Positions 36,345 to 46,081 are shown, counted from the stretch's first letter. The stretch: 64,000 nt of DNA from an uncultured Methanobrevibacter sp. (GCF_902771435.1 NZ_CACXXB010000002.1:44016-108015), one strand, 5' to 3'. A program made the numbers and translations. Notes: generated by a model not told the origin, from the sequence alone.

Positions 36345-36740
36345 ATGGATACAAAAAATATTATAATTATCTGTCTTGTAGTTATTATTGTTCTGATGGC
36401 TGTATCATTCGGATTTTTAATGGGACAACAGCAAAATAACCATAATGATACTAATGTCACTAATATCACTAACACTACTAATGCCACTGCCAATACTACC
36501 AATGTCACTTTGGACAATAATGGATTAGGCGAAACTTCCTCATCCGAGGCAGAAGAATCATATGCTGCTGATTCTTCAGGTTCAAGTGAACCGGAAGAAA
36601 TAGATTACAACAGTCCGGATAGCAAGTATTTCAAATATGATACTGATGGCAGTTACCATGAAAAAGAAGAGGGCGGAAAATATGTTTACGCTCAGGATGC
36701 CGTAACCGGAGAATGGAGCTATTGGGCCGATAAAAGTTAA
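36345..36740 (+). CDS. Membrane-anchored Ser/Thr/Asn-rich surface protein
   Basis: 131 residues. One N-terminal membrane segment (about 5-27), then a low-complexity stretch of Asn-Thr-Thr/Val repeats (good N-glycosylation sequons: NVT, NIT, NTT, NAT) and an acidic Ser/Glu linker. The C-terminal 35 residues (SKYFKYDTDGSYHEKEEG...WSYWADKS) are aromatic-rich and may form a small domain. ATG follows GAGGTTGGTAA. Function unknown; likely exposed at the wall. Confidence 0.75.
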   Translation: MDTKNIIIICLVVIIVLMAVSFGFLMGQQQNNHNDTNVTNITNTTNATANTTNVTLDNNGLGETSSSEAEESYAADSSGSSEPEEIDYNSPDSKYFKYDTDGSYHEKEEGGKYVYAQDAVTGEWSYWADKS

Positions 36741-37040
36741 ATTGATGAAATGTGCATATAGCACATCATTAACTAACTTCGGAATCTCTATTTCTTTTAC
36801 TTTTTTTGGAAATTGTAAAAATCTGTGATAAATTGTTTCCATTACTACTAGCTATTATGCCTCTTGACTCTCAGTTTTTTTATGAATGCACAGAAATTAT
36901 AGTGGTTGGCGTTTTAAATATTATACCAGCATCTGTTTTAGATTTTTGATGATACTAACATTTTGAGGTTACGTTTGTAGATTTTTGTAGATAAACTTAA
37001 ATATTTAAATCGAGTTATTAAAGTAAAAGGTTGTGTTAAT
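36741..37040. other. Intergenic region before the winged-helix gene
   Basis: Contains an imperfect hairpin ATGTGC-ATATA-GCACAT just after the preceding stop (about 36750-36766), likely its terminator, and a TATA-like CTTAAATATTTAAAT near 36996-37010 for the next gene. No gene seen. Confidence 0.45.
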
Positions 37041-37076
37041 ATAGATGATGAAACATTAAAAAAGCTTGGCTTTGTA

Positions 37077-37301
37077 ATGGGGTCTACCTATAGGGTTAAG
37101 GCAGTCAGTGCATTAAACAATGAAATTAAGATTCCCACACAGATAGCTAAGGATACCGGAATCAGAACAAATCACATTTCTAAGGTTTTAAGTGAATTAA
37201 AAAATGAGGAAATTGTGGAATGTATCAATGAGGAAGCCAAAAAGGGAAGACTGTACAGACTGACTTCCACTGGTCAAGAAATAGCCGATGAAATGAAATA
37301 A
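37077..37301 (+). CDS. Winged-helix transcriptional regulator (possible non-ATG start upstream)
   Basis: 74 residues from ATG 37077. Helix-turn-helix KIPTQIAKDTGIRTNHISKVLSELKNEEIVEC and wing KGRLYRLT are clear. The same frame continues coherently upstream to 37041 (reading DDETLKKLGFV before the ATG), which looks like the genuine N-terminus of such regulators, but the codon at 37041-37043 is ATA where ATG is expected. Either the shorter form is made, a rare AUA start is used, or the start has been lost. 20 bp before the flavin reductase gene. Confidence 0.7.
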   Translation: MGSTYRVKAVSALNNEIKIPTQIAKDTGIRTNHISKVLSELKNEEIVECINEEAKKGRLYRLTSTGQEIADEMK

Positions 37302-37320
37302 CTCTTATTAATATATAACC

Positions 37321-37899
37321 ATGAAAGTAAATGTCAAAAATCACACCATGATGTATCCCGCTCCTGCGGTTGTTGCAAGCGCATATGATGAGCAAGGAAG
37401 AGCTGACGCATGCACTCTGGCATTTGCAACAATGTGTTCTCACCGTCCTCCTGCAGTGATGATTGCAATCAATTCCACATTGAAGAGAAAAACCCTTAAA
37501 AGCATTTTGCATTCAAAAGAATTTTGTCTGGCATTTCCAAGCGTTGAACATGTGGCTGAAGTCGATTATTTGGGTATTGAATCAGGTTATCGTGAAGACA
37601 AATTGGCTAAAATCAGTTTCTCCCATCAAAGGGGTGAAAAAGTCAACGCTCCGATAATCAATGAATTCAGGGTGTCTCTTGAATGCAAAGTTATGAATAT
37701 TGCAGAAGTAGGTTCACACACCCAAATCACTGGCGAGATTGTCAATGTTCAGGCCGATGAGGATGTTGTGGATGAAAAGGGCAAAATCATTTTTGAAAAG
37801 GTAAATCCAATTGCCTGGGATGACATTAACCATTCATATTATGGAATGGGTGGAAAAATAGCCGACGGATTCAAGGTTGGCCTAAAGTTTAGAGATTAA
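37321..37899 (+). CDS. Flavin reductase-like / flavoredoxin family protein
   Basis: 192 residues of the FMN-binding split-barrel type: YPAPAVVASAYDEQGRADACTLAF, MCSHRPPAVMIAI, RKTLKSILHSKEFCLAFPS, and C-terminal GGKIADGFKVGLKF. Relatives reduce flavins or shuttle electrons as flavoredoxin. Only 20 bp follow the regulator gene, which may control it. No ribosome binding site; leader is short. Confidence 0.87.
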   Translation: MKVNVKNHTMMYPAPAVVASAYDEQGRADACTLAFATMCSHRPPAVMIAINSTLKRKTLKSILHSKEFCLAFPSVEHVAEVDYLGIESGYREDKLAKISFSHQRGEKVNAPIINEFRVSLECKVMNIAEVGSHTQITGEIVNVQADEDVVDEKGKIIFEKVNPIAWDDINHSYYGMGGKIADGFKVGLKFRD

Positions 37900-37932
37900 A
37901 AACTGTTTTTTTTTAAAAAAAGAGAAGGTTGT

Positions 37933-37953
37933 TCTGGAAAGGTCATTTCCAGA
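37933..37953 (-). terminator. Terminator of the AGCS gene (minus strand)
   Basis: TCTGGAAA (37933-37940) pairs with TTTCCAGA (37946-37953); the stop codon lies in the loop region. On the minus strand a CTTCTCTTTTTTT tract follows. Confidence 0.6.
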
Positions 37954-39355
37954 AATCAAGTTCTTCTTCGCTAAATCCTATTGTTGAAGCTTTAAATGTA
38001 GGATTTGGACTGGTCTTTCTCTGCTTTTCATAATCTTTAAGACAGTCTATGGCGATTTTACTTAAAATAATACATGTAGGAAGGTTTATCAGGGTCATTC
38101 CTCCCATGGTAATGTCTGCCATTGCCCATGCGGCATCCATTGGGATGAGGGCTCCTACAAAGACTATTAAGGTAGCGAAAATATAGAACATGTTCATGAA
38201 TTTTTTTGAAGGTTTCTTTTTGCCGTTTAAATATATCAGCGCATTGTCCACATAATAGAGGTTTCCTATAAGTGTTGTGAATGCGAAAAGAACCATCGCC
38301 ACCGTGATGAATACAGGACCTGCAGTTCCGAAAACTGTGGAAATTGCATTCTGCACATATGGAGCACCGGAAACACTTACGTCCCTTGCCACTCCGGTGG
38401 AAAGACACATCAATGCGGTCGCTGTACATAAGAGCATTGTATCAATATAAACGGATAATGTCTGCACGAGACCTTGCTTTGCAGGATGTGAAACGTTTGC
38501 AGAAGCGGAAGCGTTCGGTGCAGAACCTACACCTGCCTCGTTTGAAAACAGTCCTCTTTTTATTCCGTATATAATACATGATCCTGCAAATCCTCCCAAT
38601 ATAGTTTTAAAATTAAAGGCATCCTGGAAAATTAGCATAATCATTGATGGAATGTTTTGATAATTGAGAATGATTATGATTAAGGCGATTAAAACATATG
38701 CTATTCCCATGAATGGGACTACGGTACTTGTGACTCTGATGATTCTTTTTCCACCTCCAAACAGGCAGTATGCAGTCACGATAGCCAACAGTCCGCCTAC
38801 GATTACTGGTGTGGTCGCATTATAGAACGGATAATCCATGAATGTTGACTGAAGATTGAAGGAACACAATAAATTGAATCCCACAGCATAGGTTGCGATT
38901 AGGAATATGCAAAAGAGAAATGCTATTTTAGGTTTTTTCAAGCCCTGTTCGATGTAATAGGCAGGACCTCCATAGGAGTGGCCTTCAGAATCTTTTTGTT
39001 TATAAATCTGAGCCAGTGTACTTTCAATGAATGCGGAAGAAGCGCCAATAAGACACATTAGCCACATCCAGAAACATGCTCCCGGACCTCCAAGACAGAT
39101 TGCTGTAGAGACACCAATGATGTTTCCTGTTCCCACCCGTGATGCGGTTGATACAAGCATTGCCTGCAGGGAGGATACTGAACCCTCCTTGTCTGGCGGT
39201 TCCAACAGGATCCTTATGGATTCAGGGAATAATCTAATCTGTACGCCTTTTGTTCTTGCAGTAAAGTACAATCCTGCTATTGCCATGACAATAATCAATA
39301 TGGGATAGTACATGACATCATCAATTGCTGTTAATATTGCGACTATGTCTATCAT
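37943..39355 (-). CDS. Sodium:alanine symporter (AGCS family)
   Basis: 470 residues with about 11 membrane segments. Motifs: VSTASRVGTGNIIGVSTAICLGGPGACFWMW, then GGPAYYIEQGLKK and KRGLFSNEAGVGSAPNASA, which line the Na+ and substrate site. Imports alanine or glycine with Na+. Start is set at ATG 39355 after GAGGATATT; an upstream in-frame start would add 7 residues. Large gap (421 bp) to the next gene. Confidence 0.93.
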   Translation of the reverse strand: MIDIVAILTAIDDVMYYPILIIVMAIAGLYFTARTKGVQIRLFPESIRILLEPPDKEGSVSSLQAMLVSTASRVGTGNIIGVSTAICLGGPGACFWMWLMCLIGASSAFIESTLAQIYKQKDSEGHSYGGPAYYIEQGLKKPKIAFLFCIFLIATYAVGFNLLCSFNLQSTFMDYPFYNATTPVIVGGLLAIVTAYCLFGGGKRIIRVTSTVVPFMGIAYVLIALIIIILNYQNIPSMIMLIFQDAFNFKTILGGFAGSCIIYGIKRGLFSNEAGVGSAPNASASANVSHPAKQGLVQTLSVYIDTMLLCTATALMCLSTGVARDVSVSGAPYVQNAISTVFGTAGPVFITVAMVLFAFTTLIGNLYYVDNALIYLNGKKKPSKKFMNMFYIFATLIVFVGALIPMDAAWAMADITMGGMTLINLPTCIILSKIAIDCLKDYEKQRKTSPNPTFKASTIGFSEEELDFWK

Positions 39356-39776
39356 AATATCCTCTTTTTTAAACAAAAATTATTAATATTGTATTTATTT
39401 ATATATCTGTAATAATATGCTCATTTTTGCATCTTATTCTATTATTTAATGCTGTTTGTTTTCTATAATGTGATATTTTGTTTTTATTATATTAATAAAT
39501 TATTTTTTTTGTTTAAATTATTTAATTTTGCATAGGGCAATTGGAAATAAACTTTTGTATAGCTGGACGAGATTGATGTGAACATATGATTAATATTTAA
39601 ATGTTTTTTTTTATTTATTTATTTAAAAAAACTACACTTTTTTATTTTTTGTAAATTTTTTCTTATTTTTTTGAATTGTATTCAGTTAAATAAGTAATAT
39701 TTAAATATTTTCAAATGTAAACTATATGTTATATGTTGCTTAATTCAACATCTAAAAATTCATTGGAGATAAAATT
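39356..39776. other. AT-rich divergent promoter region
   Basis: Divides the AGCS gene (minus) from the alcohol dehydrogenase gene (plus). Over 80% A+T by eye. Probable dehydrogenase promoter: TAATATTTAAATATT (about 39691-39705), with TGTTG...CAACA half-sites at 39734-39750 further down. No gene found. Confidence 0.45.
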
Positions 39777-40838
39777 ATGAGAGGACTTGCAAGAATAGAT
39801 CAAGATGTAATGGACTGGGTTGAAAAACCTGATCCTGAATGTGGACCATATGACGCAATTGTAAAACCTATTGCACTTGCTCCTTGTACTTCAGATGTAC
39901 ACATCGTATGGGGAAATGCTTACATGAGCGATGCTCCAAACCGTATTTTAGGACATGAAGCTACAGGTATTGTTGAAGAAGTTGGAAGCCATGTAAAAGA
40001 CTTCAAACCTGGAGACCGTGTAATCGTACCTGCTATCACTCCTGACTGGCTTACAGTTCCTGGACAAACAGGATTCGGTCAACACTGTTACGGAATGGGT
40101 ACTGGAATGAGCTTCATTACCTTTAAGGACGGAACATTCGCAGAACACTTTAATGTAAATCAGGCAGACGGTAATTTAGCACACTTGCCGGATAACGTTT
40201 CACTTGATCAGGCTGTAATGATTTCAGACATGATGACCACCGGTTTTTACGGTGCAGAACTTGCAGAAATCAAACCTGGTGACACTGTAGCAGTATTCGG
40301 TATTGGTCCTGTAGGACTTATGGGCGTAGCAGGAGCACACTTTATGGGAGCTTCAAGAATTCTTGCTGTCGGAAGCAGACCTGTGTCTGTTAAAGTCGCA
40401 AAAGAATACGGTGCATCAGATATAGTTGATTATCATGATGGTGATACAGTACAGCAAATCATGGACCTGACCGATGGTGCCGGTGTAGACAAAGTAGTTG
40501 TCGCCGGTGGTGGCGCAAACACTGTCGGTGAAGCATTGGAAGTACTTAAAGTCGGCGGTGTTTTAGGTAATGTAAATCACTATGACGGCGTTGCTGAAGT
40601 TCCATTGCCTGCACTTGCATGGGGTGCTGGACTTGCAGATAAAACAATCCGTGGTGGAGTATGTCCTGGTGGACGTGCCAGAATGGAACAACTTGTAAAA
40701 TTAGTTGAATACGGAAGATTTGACTCAAGTAAATTAATCACTCACAGATTCACCAAATTCGATGACATCTATGAAGCTATGATTATCATGAGGGACAAAC
40801 CACGTGATTTAATTAAACCTGCTGTTATTTTAGAATAA
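39777..40838 (+). CDS. adh: NADP-dependent (secondary) alcohol dehydrogenase, zinc type
   Basis: 353 residues, closely like the Thermoanaerobacter/Clostridium isopropanol dehydrogenase group. Catalytic zinc ligands C37 (APCTSD), H60/E61 (LGHEATG) and D151 (MISDMM) are present, and structural-zinc cysteines are absent as in that group. GIGPVGLMGVAG binds the cofactor, and GSRP after the second strand fits the NADP phosphate pocket. In gut methanogens such enzymes let short alcohols supply electrons. Monocistronic, own promoter, strong terminator. Confidence 0.92.
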   Translation: MRGLARIDQDVMDWVEKPDPECGPYDAIVKPIALAPCTSDVHIVWGNAYMSDAPNRILGHEATGIVEEVGSHVKDFKPGDRVIVPAITPDWLTVPGQTGFGQHCYGMGTGMSFITFKDGTFAEHFNVNQADGNLAHLPDNVSLDQAVMISDMMTTGFYGAELAEIKPGDTVAVFGIGPVGLMGVAGAHFMGASRILAVGSRPVSVKVAKEYGASDIVDYHDGDTVQQIMDLTDGAGVDKVVVAGGGANTVGEALEVLKVGGVLGNVNHYDGVAEVPLPALAWGAGLADKTIRGGVCPGGRARMEQLVKLVEYGRFDSSKLITHRFTKFDDIYEAMIIMRDKPRDLIKPAVILE

Positions 40839-40856
40839 GCTATAATTTTTATAGCT
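40838..40856 (+). terminator. Alcohol dehydrogenase terminator
   Basis: AGCTATAA (40838-40845) pairs with TTATAGCT (40849-40856) around TTT, followed by TTTACTTTTTTTTTT. Confidence 0.8.
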
Positions 40857-41051
40857 TTTTACTTTTTTTTTTAAAAATTTTAGGAAACAATTTTACTTTT
40901 TTTAGGAGGATATTAGGTTTCTAAATCTTAAAATATCCATATAAAAATTGCCATTTGAAGGTTATTCTTTCAAAATGATGTTGCATGAATATCAGCTATT
41001 TTTTTAAAAATTATGATAATTTCATATATGATTATATTAAAATATTAATTG

Positions 41052-42608
41052 ATGAAAGCTCTTGAAAAAACAATGAAATCTGTGGCCGAAAATCCGAAAT
41101 ATATTTTTCGTCTCACCATTCAGGGAGTGATGGTAGGCATATTTGCAGGATTAATGGTATGTTTATACAGATTTTTACTTTACGGATCAGAACATGTTTT
41201 AAGAGAATATTTAACAGTAATACGTGGAAATTTATTATATATTATTTTATTTTTCATTGCTCTGGCCATCATGGGCATTTTAATAGATTTGCTGACAAAA
41301 TGGGAAGTTGACTCTTCCGGAAGCGGAATACCTCAGGTTTATGCTGAAGTAAAGGGCCATATGGAAGCCAATTGGGCAAAGGTACTCTTTTCTAAGATTG
41401 TTGCAGGTGTGCTGACAGCTTTGGGTGGGCTGTCACTTGGTCCTGAAGGTCCGTCTGTTCAGATTGGTGGTATGGCCGGAAAAGGTGTGGCAAAACTTTT
41501 CAAAGGTTCCAAAACCGATGAGCTAAGACTGATTCTTGTAGGTTCGGCGGTCGGTATTACAGCGGCATTCAATGCTCCTCTGGCAGGTGTATTGTTTGTT
41601 TTGGAGGAAATCAATCATGGATTTGACAAGACACTGGTGTTCATTGCACTTGTATCTGCCATAGTGTCTGATTTCATCTCAAAATTGATATTTGGTCAGT
41701 CTACAGCACTGACATTCGTAATTCCAAATATTCCACTTGGATATTATTGGATTTTGGTTGTTTTAGGACTTTTAATAGGTCTTTTGGGATATGTTTATAA
41801 TGTTGGAATGATCAAGTCAAGTGATTTTATGTCCCGTTTAAGGATTCCGTCATGGCTCAAGTTCGTATTGGTGTTTATGGTATCTGGTGTTGTTGCGCTG
41901 ACCATTCCGGAAATAAGCGACGGCGGACACTTCATGATGGACATGCTGGATATAGCGATGCCTTCACTGGGTGTTTTGGTAATGCTTTTAGTGTTGAAAT
42001 ACCTGTTTTCAATGTTTTCATTCTCATCAGGTGCGCCTGGAGGCATATTTTTACCAATCCTTGTTTTAGGAGCTTATATAGGTGCGGTGTTCGGATCTGC
42101 TGTTGTTCCGATTTTCGGTTTTGAGCAGGATTTAATCTACAAGTTTGTAGTCATCTCCATGGCAGGATTTTTTGCCGCAACAGTAAGGTCACCTATAACA
42201 GGTGTTGTGCTGATAGCAGAGATGTGCGGTTCGACAGAATCCCTTGTGGCCATGATTATTGTGTCCCTGTTGGCTTATGTTGTTCCGACCCTTTTAGGAA
42301 ACGAACCAATTTATGAATCACTTTATGACAGGTTGCTTTTAGCCAAAAACAGGGAATTTGTAAAGGAAACTTCAAAACATGTACTGTCAGAATATCTGGT
42401 TCCCCTGGACTGTAATTATATCAATTTTAAAATTAAGGATGTTCCGTTCCCGAAAAATGCAATAGTGGTGTCTGTAATAAGGAACGGAAAATACATCATT
42501 CCGACTGAAGATTTCCATATCAAATACGGCGACCAGATACATGTGCTGACGGACAGCAATGACTATCCGTATGTTAGAGAAGAGATTGAAGATTTATTTG
42601 GTGGTTAG
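41052..42608 (+). CDS. ClC-family chloride channel/antiporter with RCK_C (TrkA-C) domain
   Basis: 518 residues. Selectivity motifs: GSGIPQ (about 90-95), GPEGPS (about 131; the gating Glu is kept) and GAPGGIFLP. FVLEEIN carries the inner Glu typical of H+/Cl- antiporters. The C-terminal 75 residues (FKIKDVPFPKNAIVV ... IKYGDQIHVL) are a TrkA-C/RCK_C ligand-binding domain, which suggests regulation by a small molecule. Start ATG 41052 is near a TATA-like TATATGATTATATTA, with little or no leader. The stop touches the next gene's start. Confidence 0.92.
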   Translation: MKALEKTMKSVAENPKYIFRLTIQGVMVGIFAGLMVCLYRFLLYGSEHVLREYLTVIRGNLLYIILFFIALAIMGILIDLLTKWEVDSSGSGIPQVYAEVKGHMEANWAKVLFSKIVAGVLTALGGLSLGPEGPSVQIGGMAGKGVAKLFKGSKTDELRLILVGSAVGITAAFNAPLAGVLFVLEEINHGFDKTLVFIALVSAIVSDFISKLIFGQSTALTFVIPNIPLGYYWILVVLGLLIGLLGYVYNVGMIKSSDFMSRLRIPSWLKFVLVFMVSGVVALTIPEISDGGHFMMDMLDIAMPSLGVLVMLLVLKYLFSMFSFSSGAPGGIFLPILVLGAYIGAVFGSAVVPIFGFEQDLIYKFVVISMAGFFAATVRSPITGVVLIAEMCGSTESLVAMIIVSLLAYVVPTLLGNEPIYESLYDRLLLAKNREFVKETSKHVLSEYLVPLDCNYINFKIKDVPFPKNAIVVSVIRNGKYIIPTEDFHIKYGDQIHVLTDSNDYPYVREEIEDLFGG

Positions 42609-43109
42609 ATGAGTATAATCTTTAAGAGAAAAAGCGTTCGTAAATTTAAACAGGAGAAAGTTCCGGACGAGCTGATTGAAAACTTGCTTAAAGCAGGTAT
42701 GCAGGCTCCTTCCTCATGTAATTCACAGCCGTGGGAATTCATTGTCGTATCAGAAACTGAGGATAAGCGGGCAATTTCCGAAATGCATAAGTTTGCTAAG
42801 CCTGCAGCCAATGCATCACACTTGATTATCACTTTAGGGAACTTAAATGAAGCCAAAGTCATCGCAATGATAGAGCAGGACCTTGGCGCATGCAATGAAA
42901 ACATACTTCTTCAGGCCACTCATGAGGGTCTGGGTGCAGTCTGGCTGGGTTTTCATCCGATTGAAGAGCGGACCTTAAGGCTTAAGGAGTATCTTGAAAT
43001 TCCGGATTACTGCATTCCGTTTTCGGTTATATGTGTCGGCTGGCCTGCACAGGACAGTGAAGTGAAATTAAGGTATGACAAATCAAAGGTTCATTTTGAC
43101 AGATTCTAA
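42609..43109 (+). CDS. Nitroreductase-family protein (second in window)
   Basis: 166 residues. RKSVRKFKQEKVPDELIENLLKAGMQAPSSCNSQPWEFIVV is the FMN-binding start, and DLGACNENILLQATHEGLGAVWLGFHP the second flavin segment. It begins at the base after the ClC stop, after GGTGG, so the pair is translationally coupled. Different from the copy at 22421 (about a third identical by eye). Substrate unknown. Confidence 0.88.
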   Translation: MSIIFKRKSVRKFKQEKVPDELIENLLKAGMQAPSSCNSQPWEFIVVSETEDKRAISEMHKFAKPAANASHLIITLGNLNEAKVIAMIEQDLGACNENILLQATHEGLGAVWLGFHPIEERTLRLKEYLEIPDYCIPFSVICVGWPAQDSEVKLRYDKSKVHFDRF

Positions 43110-43298
43110 ATCGATGAACTGATTTGAATGAAAAAATGCAGTTTTTTGTATGTAATGTTATGAATATGTCTGTTTCTAGTCATGCATTGGGATTATAGGG
43201 TAAGAAAATATATTTAAGCTATGAAAAAATAAAGATAGTTTATATACTAGTAAAATATAATACATATTGATTATTTGTAAAGTCAGGAAGATAAACTC

Positions 43299-45791
43299 AT
43301 GATTAGTAAACAACTTAGGGAATTTGAGCTGTTGAATACAACAACTCAGAGCATTTTTGAACTGAACGATTTAAACGTTTTAATAATTCTAAAGGACGGG
43401 TCAAATCTTACCAGTTGGGAATATGTGGATGATAAGGATGATATTATCTATATAACTGAAGATTTATTTGGCCAGACCAATCTTGCCAATAGATATGCCG
43501 GTTTGACTTCTCTTAAAGCTATTGTTGCATTCGGTTTTGGGGATGTGGACAATATGGAGGGAATGTTTTCAGGCTGTGAGGAACTGGCAGACATATCTTC
43601 CCTGAAAAACTGGGACGTGTCTAATGTAACAAACATGAGCAGGATGTTTGAGGGGTGCAAATCCCTTGAGGATATTTCCCCACTGGAAGGATGGAATGTT
43701 TCCGGCCTTAGGAATATGTCAAACATGTTCAGAAATTGTGAAAGCATAGTGGAGCTGACAGGACTCGATGAATGGGACGTCTCCAATGTAGAGGACATGC
43801 ATTACATATTCTCCGAGTGCTACTCTTTATATGACATTTCCGCTTTGAAAAAATGGGATGTCTCCAATGTAAGGGACATGGCATGCATTTTTGATTTTTG
43901 CGAATCCATAGTGGAAATTTCTGCCCTAAAGGATTGGAATCCGTCTAGTGCATTCAATATTACTGCAATGTTTAGAGGTTGCAGTTCCCTAAAAAAGATT
44001 TCAGCGCTTAAAAAATGGGATTTATCTAAAATGACAGATAATTCAAGTTTACTGTCACTTTTTAGTGACTGTTCATCTTTAAATGATATTTCACCACTTA
44101 AAAATTGGGATGTCTCAAACATTACAAGAATAAGTGGCCTGTTTGATGGCTGCAGCTCGCTGTCCAGTATCTCGCCGCTTAAAAATTGGGACGTTTCAAA
44201 CGTCACTTCCATGGAGAGGCTGTTTGCCGACTGTTACGAATTGGATGACATTTCCGCCCTGAAAAAATGGGACGTTTCAAGTGTTGAAAACATGATTGAA
44301 ATGTTTTGTGACTGCGTATCACTGGAAGACATTTCCCCAATGGCAGAATGGAACACTTCAAATGTAAAAACATTTTATGACATGTTCCATGGTTGCGAGT
44401 CATTGAATGACATTTCAGCCATGAAGGATTGGGACATTTCCGGCGTAACCAGGCTTACAGGTTTATTTAAAGATTGCATATCCTTGAATGACATTTCTCC
44501 AATAGGTGGTTGGGATGTCTCCAAAATAGAATCTATGGAAGAAACCTTCGACGGGTGTGAAGAGCTTGCTGATTTATGCCCTCTTAAAAAATGGAATGTT
44601 GGCAATGTGATTTTAGCCGACAGGATGTTTAAAGACTGCACATCCATTACTGATGCATCATGTCTTGATTTCTGGATTTTTAAAAGCATTAGAAGTGCCG
44701 AAGGAGTATTTGAAAACTGCGAATCCATAAGCAATTATCCGGTATGGTGTATAAACGGACACTTCAGCGGAATGAGCAAACATATAAAGGAATTCAACAG
44801 ACTCAACAAAACAACCGACGATATTTTTGACTTGGGAGATCTTGAAGTCTTAATCATCCTGAAGGATGGAACAAACCTGACTGAATGGAGTCAGGTAAAA
44901 AACAGGCGGGACATACTGTATGTCAATGAGGACCTGTCAGGTGTAGAAGATTTGACTGAAAAGTATATGGGCTTGACTTCCCTTGAAGCCATTTTTGCCT
45001 TTGGAGTAGATAAGGCTGAAAAAATGACTGCAATGTTTTCAAAATGCGAATCACTTGAGGACATCACATTTCTGAAACTGTGGGATGTTTCAAATGTAGG
45101 TGACATGAATTTCATGTTCCACAGATGCAAATTGCTGAGGGATATTTCACCGCTGGCCTCATGGGATGTAAGTCATGTTGAAAACATGAACGGAATGTTT
45201 CTAAACTGCCTGTCCCTTTTGGACAATTCCGCATTCAAGAACTGGGACGTATCAGGTCTTAAATACATGAGGGCAATGTTTTGGAACTGCATTTCAATTA
45301 TTCACGTAATCTCAATGGAAGATTGGGATGTTAGCAATGTCGAAAATATGAATGGAGTGTTTTTCGGCTGCATTGCACTGGAATCAATCTCAGCATTGCG
45401 AAAATGGAATGTTTTGAATGTAAATACAATGGCAGGTATGTTTGAACACTGCAGAAGATTATCAGATATTTCAGCATTAGAAAAATGGAATGTGTCAAAT
45501 GTAGCTGCAATGGACCATATGTTTTTTGACTGCAGGTCATTGGAGGACGTATCGGCCATTAATGGATGGGACGTTTCAAATGTTGAGAATATGGATCAGA
45601 TATTTGGAGATTGCAGTTCACTAAAAGAAACTCCTGAATGGTCTAAAATTAAAGAAATAGAAAAAGAAAATGATGATGAAAAAGCTACTCATAGTTCTGA
45701 TGATGAGGAAGAGCCTCAAAATACCGATGAGGGGGAAGTTCCTCAAAAATCTGATGAGGAAGCAGACTCTCAAAATACTGATGAGGAATAA
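43299..45791 (+). CDS. Large BspA/DUF285-type repeat protein without signal peptide
   Basis: 830 residues made of repeats of about 25 residues of the form MF-x-x-C-x-SL-x-DIS-x-L-x-x-WDVSNV. This is the BspA-type leucine-rich (DUF285) unit, usually found in secreted surface proteins. Here there is no signal peptide and no membrane segment, and Cys occurs once per repeat. The protein is an internal duplication: residues 1-90 (QLREFELLNTTTQ, LNVLIILKDGSNLT) recur from residue 492 (HIKEFNRLNKTTDD, LEVLIILKDGTNLT). The last 40 residues are an acidic tail of short repeats (EEPQNTDEGE, ADSQNTDEE). Export without a classical signal, or a cytosolic scaffold, are both possible. Confidence 0.82.
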   Translation: MISKQLREFELLNTTTQSIFELNDLNVLIILKDGSNLTSWEYVDDKDDIIYITEDLFGQTNLANRYAGLTSLKAIVAFGFGDVDNMEGMFSGCEELADISSLKNWDVSNVTNMSRMFEGCKSLEDISPLEGWNVSGLRNMSNMFRNCESIVELTGLDEWDVSNVEDMHYIFSECYSLYDISALKKWDVSNVRDMACIFDFCESIVEISALKDWNPSSAFNITAMFRGCSSLKKISALKKWDLSKMTDNSSLLSLFSDCSSLNDISPLKNWDVSNITRISGLFDGCSSLSSISPLKNWDVSNVTSMERLFADCYELDDISALKKWDVSSVENMIEMFCDCVSLEDISPMAEWNTSNVKTFYDMFHGCESLNDISAMKDWDISGVTRLTGLFKDCISLNDISPIGGWDVSKIESMEETFDGCEELADLCPLKKWNVGNVILADRMFKDCTSITDASCLDFWIFKSIRSAEGVFENCESISNYPVWCINGHFSGMSKHIKEFNRLNKTTDDIFDLGDLEVLIILKDGTNLTEWSQVKNRRDILYVNEDLSGVEDLTEKYMGLTSLEAIFAFGVDKAEKMTAMFSKCESLEDITFLKLWDVSNVGDMNFMFHRCKLLRDISPLASWDVSHVENMNGMFLNCLSLLDNSAFKNWDVSGLKYMRAMFWNCISIIHVISMEDWDVSNVENMNGVFFGCIALESISALRKWNVLNVNTMAGMFEHCRRLSDISALEKWNVSNVAAMDHMFFDCRSLEDVSAINGWDVSNVENMDQIFGDCSSLKETPEWSKIKEIEKENDDEKATHSSDDEEEPQNTDEGEVPQKSDEEADSQNTDEE

Positions 45792-46081
45792 CATTTCCCA
45801 CACCCTAAACCATTTTTTTTTAATATATCAGCTGATTTTTAAAAAAAGATTCAGATAACTTAATTATTATCAATCCAGGCAATACTGTTGCAGTCGCTTT
45901 GATTTCAAAATCTTTCATGTTTAGTTTATAAATTCTGCTTCATTTTTCAACGGTAAAACTTTCATGATTGCTGATGTATATTCCAATAGATAATAATTTA
46001 AATAATGTTGAAGATACTCTTAAATAAGGGAAAATTGTAAAACTAATTTATAATTTTAAAGCTTAAATAAGGGTTATTAAT
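45792..46081. promoter_or_regulatory. Intergenic region with a 12-bp direct repeat before the SIS gene
   Basis: CTTAAATAAGGG occurs at 46019-46030 and again at 46062-46073, 43 bp apart. The second copy ends 8 bases before the ATG and supplies its AAGGG site. TATA-like AATTTATAATTTT lies between them (about 46045). No gene in this region. Confidence 0.5.

Noticed and set aside
43299..45791. Repeated DNA suggesting a CRISPR array or tandem satellite
   Set aside because: The repetition is in the protein (25-residue DUF285 units, open frame throughout); DNA copies differ at many third positions and there are no spacers.
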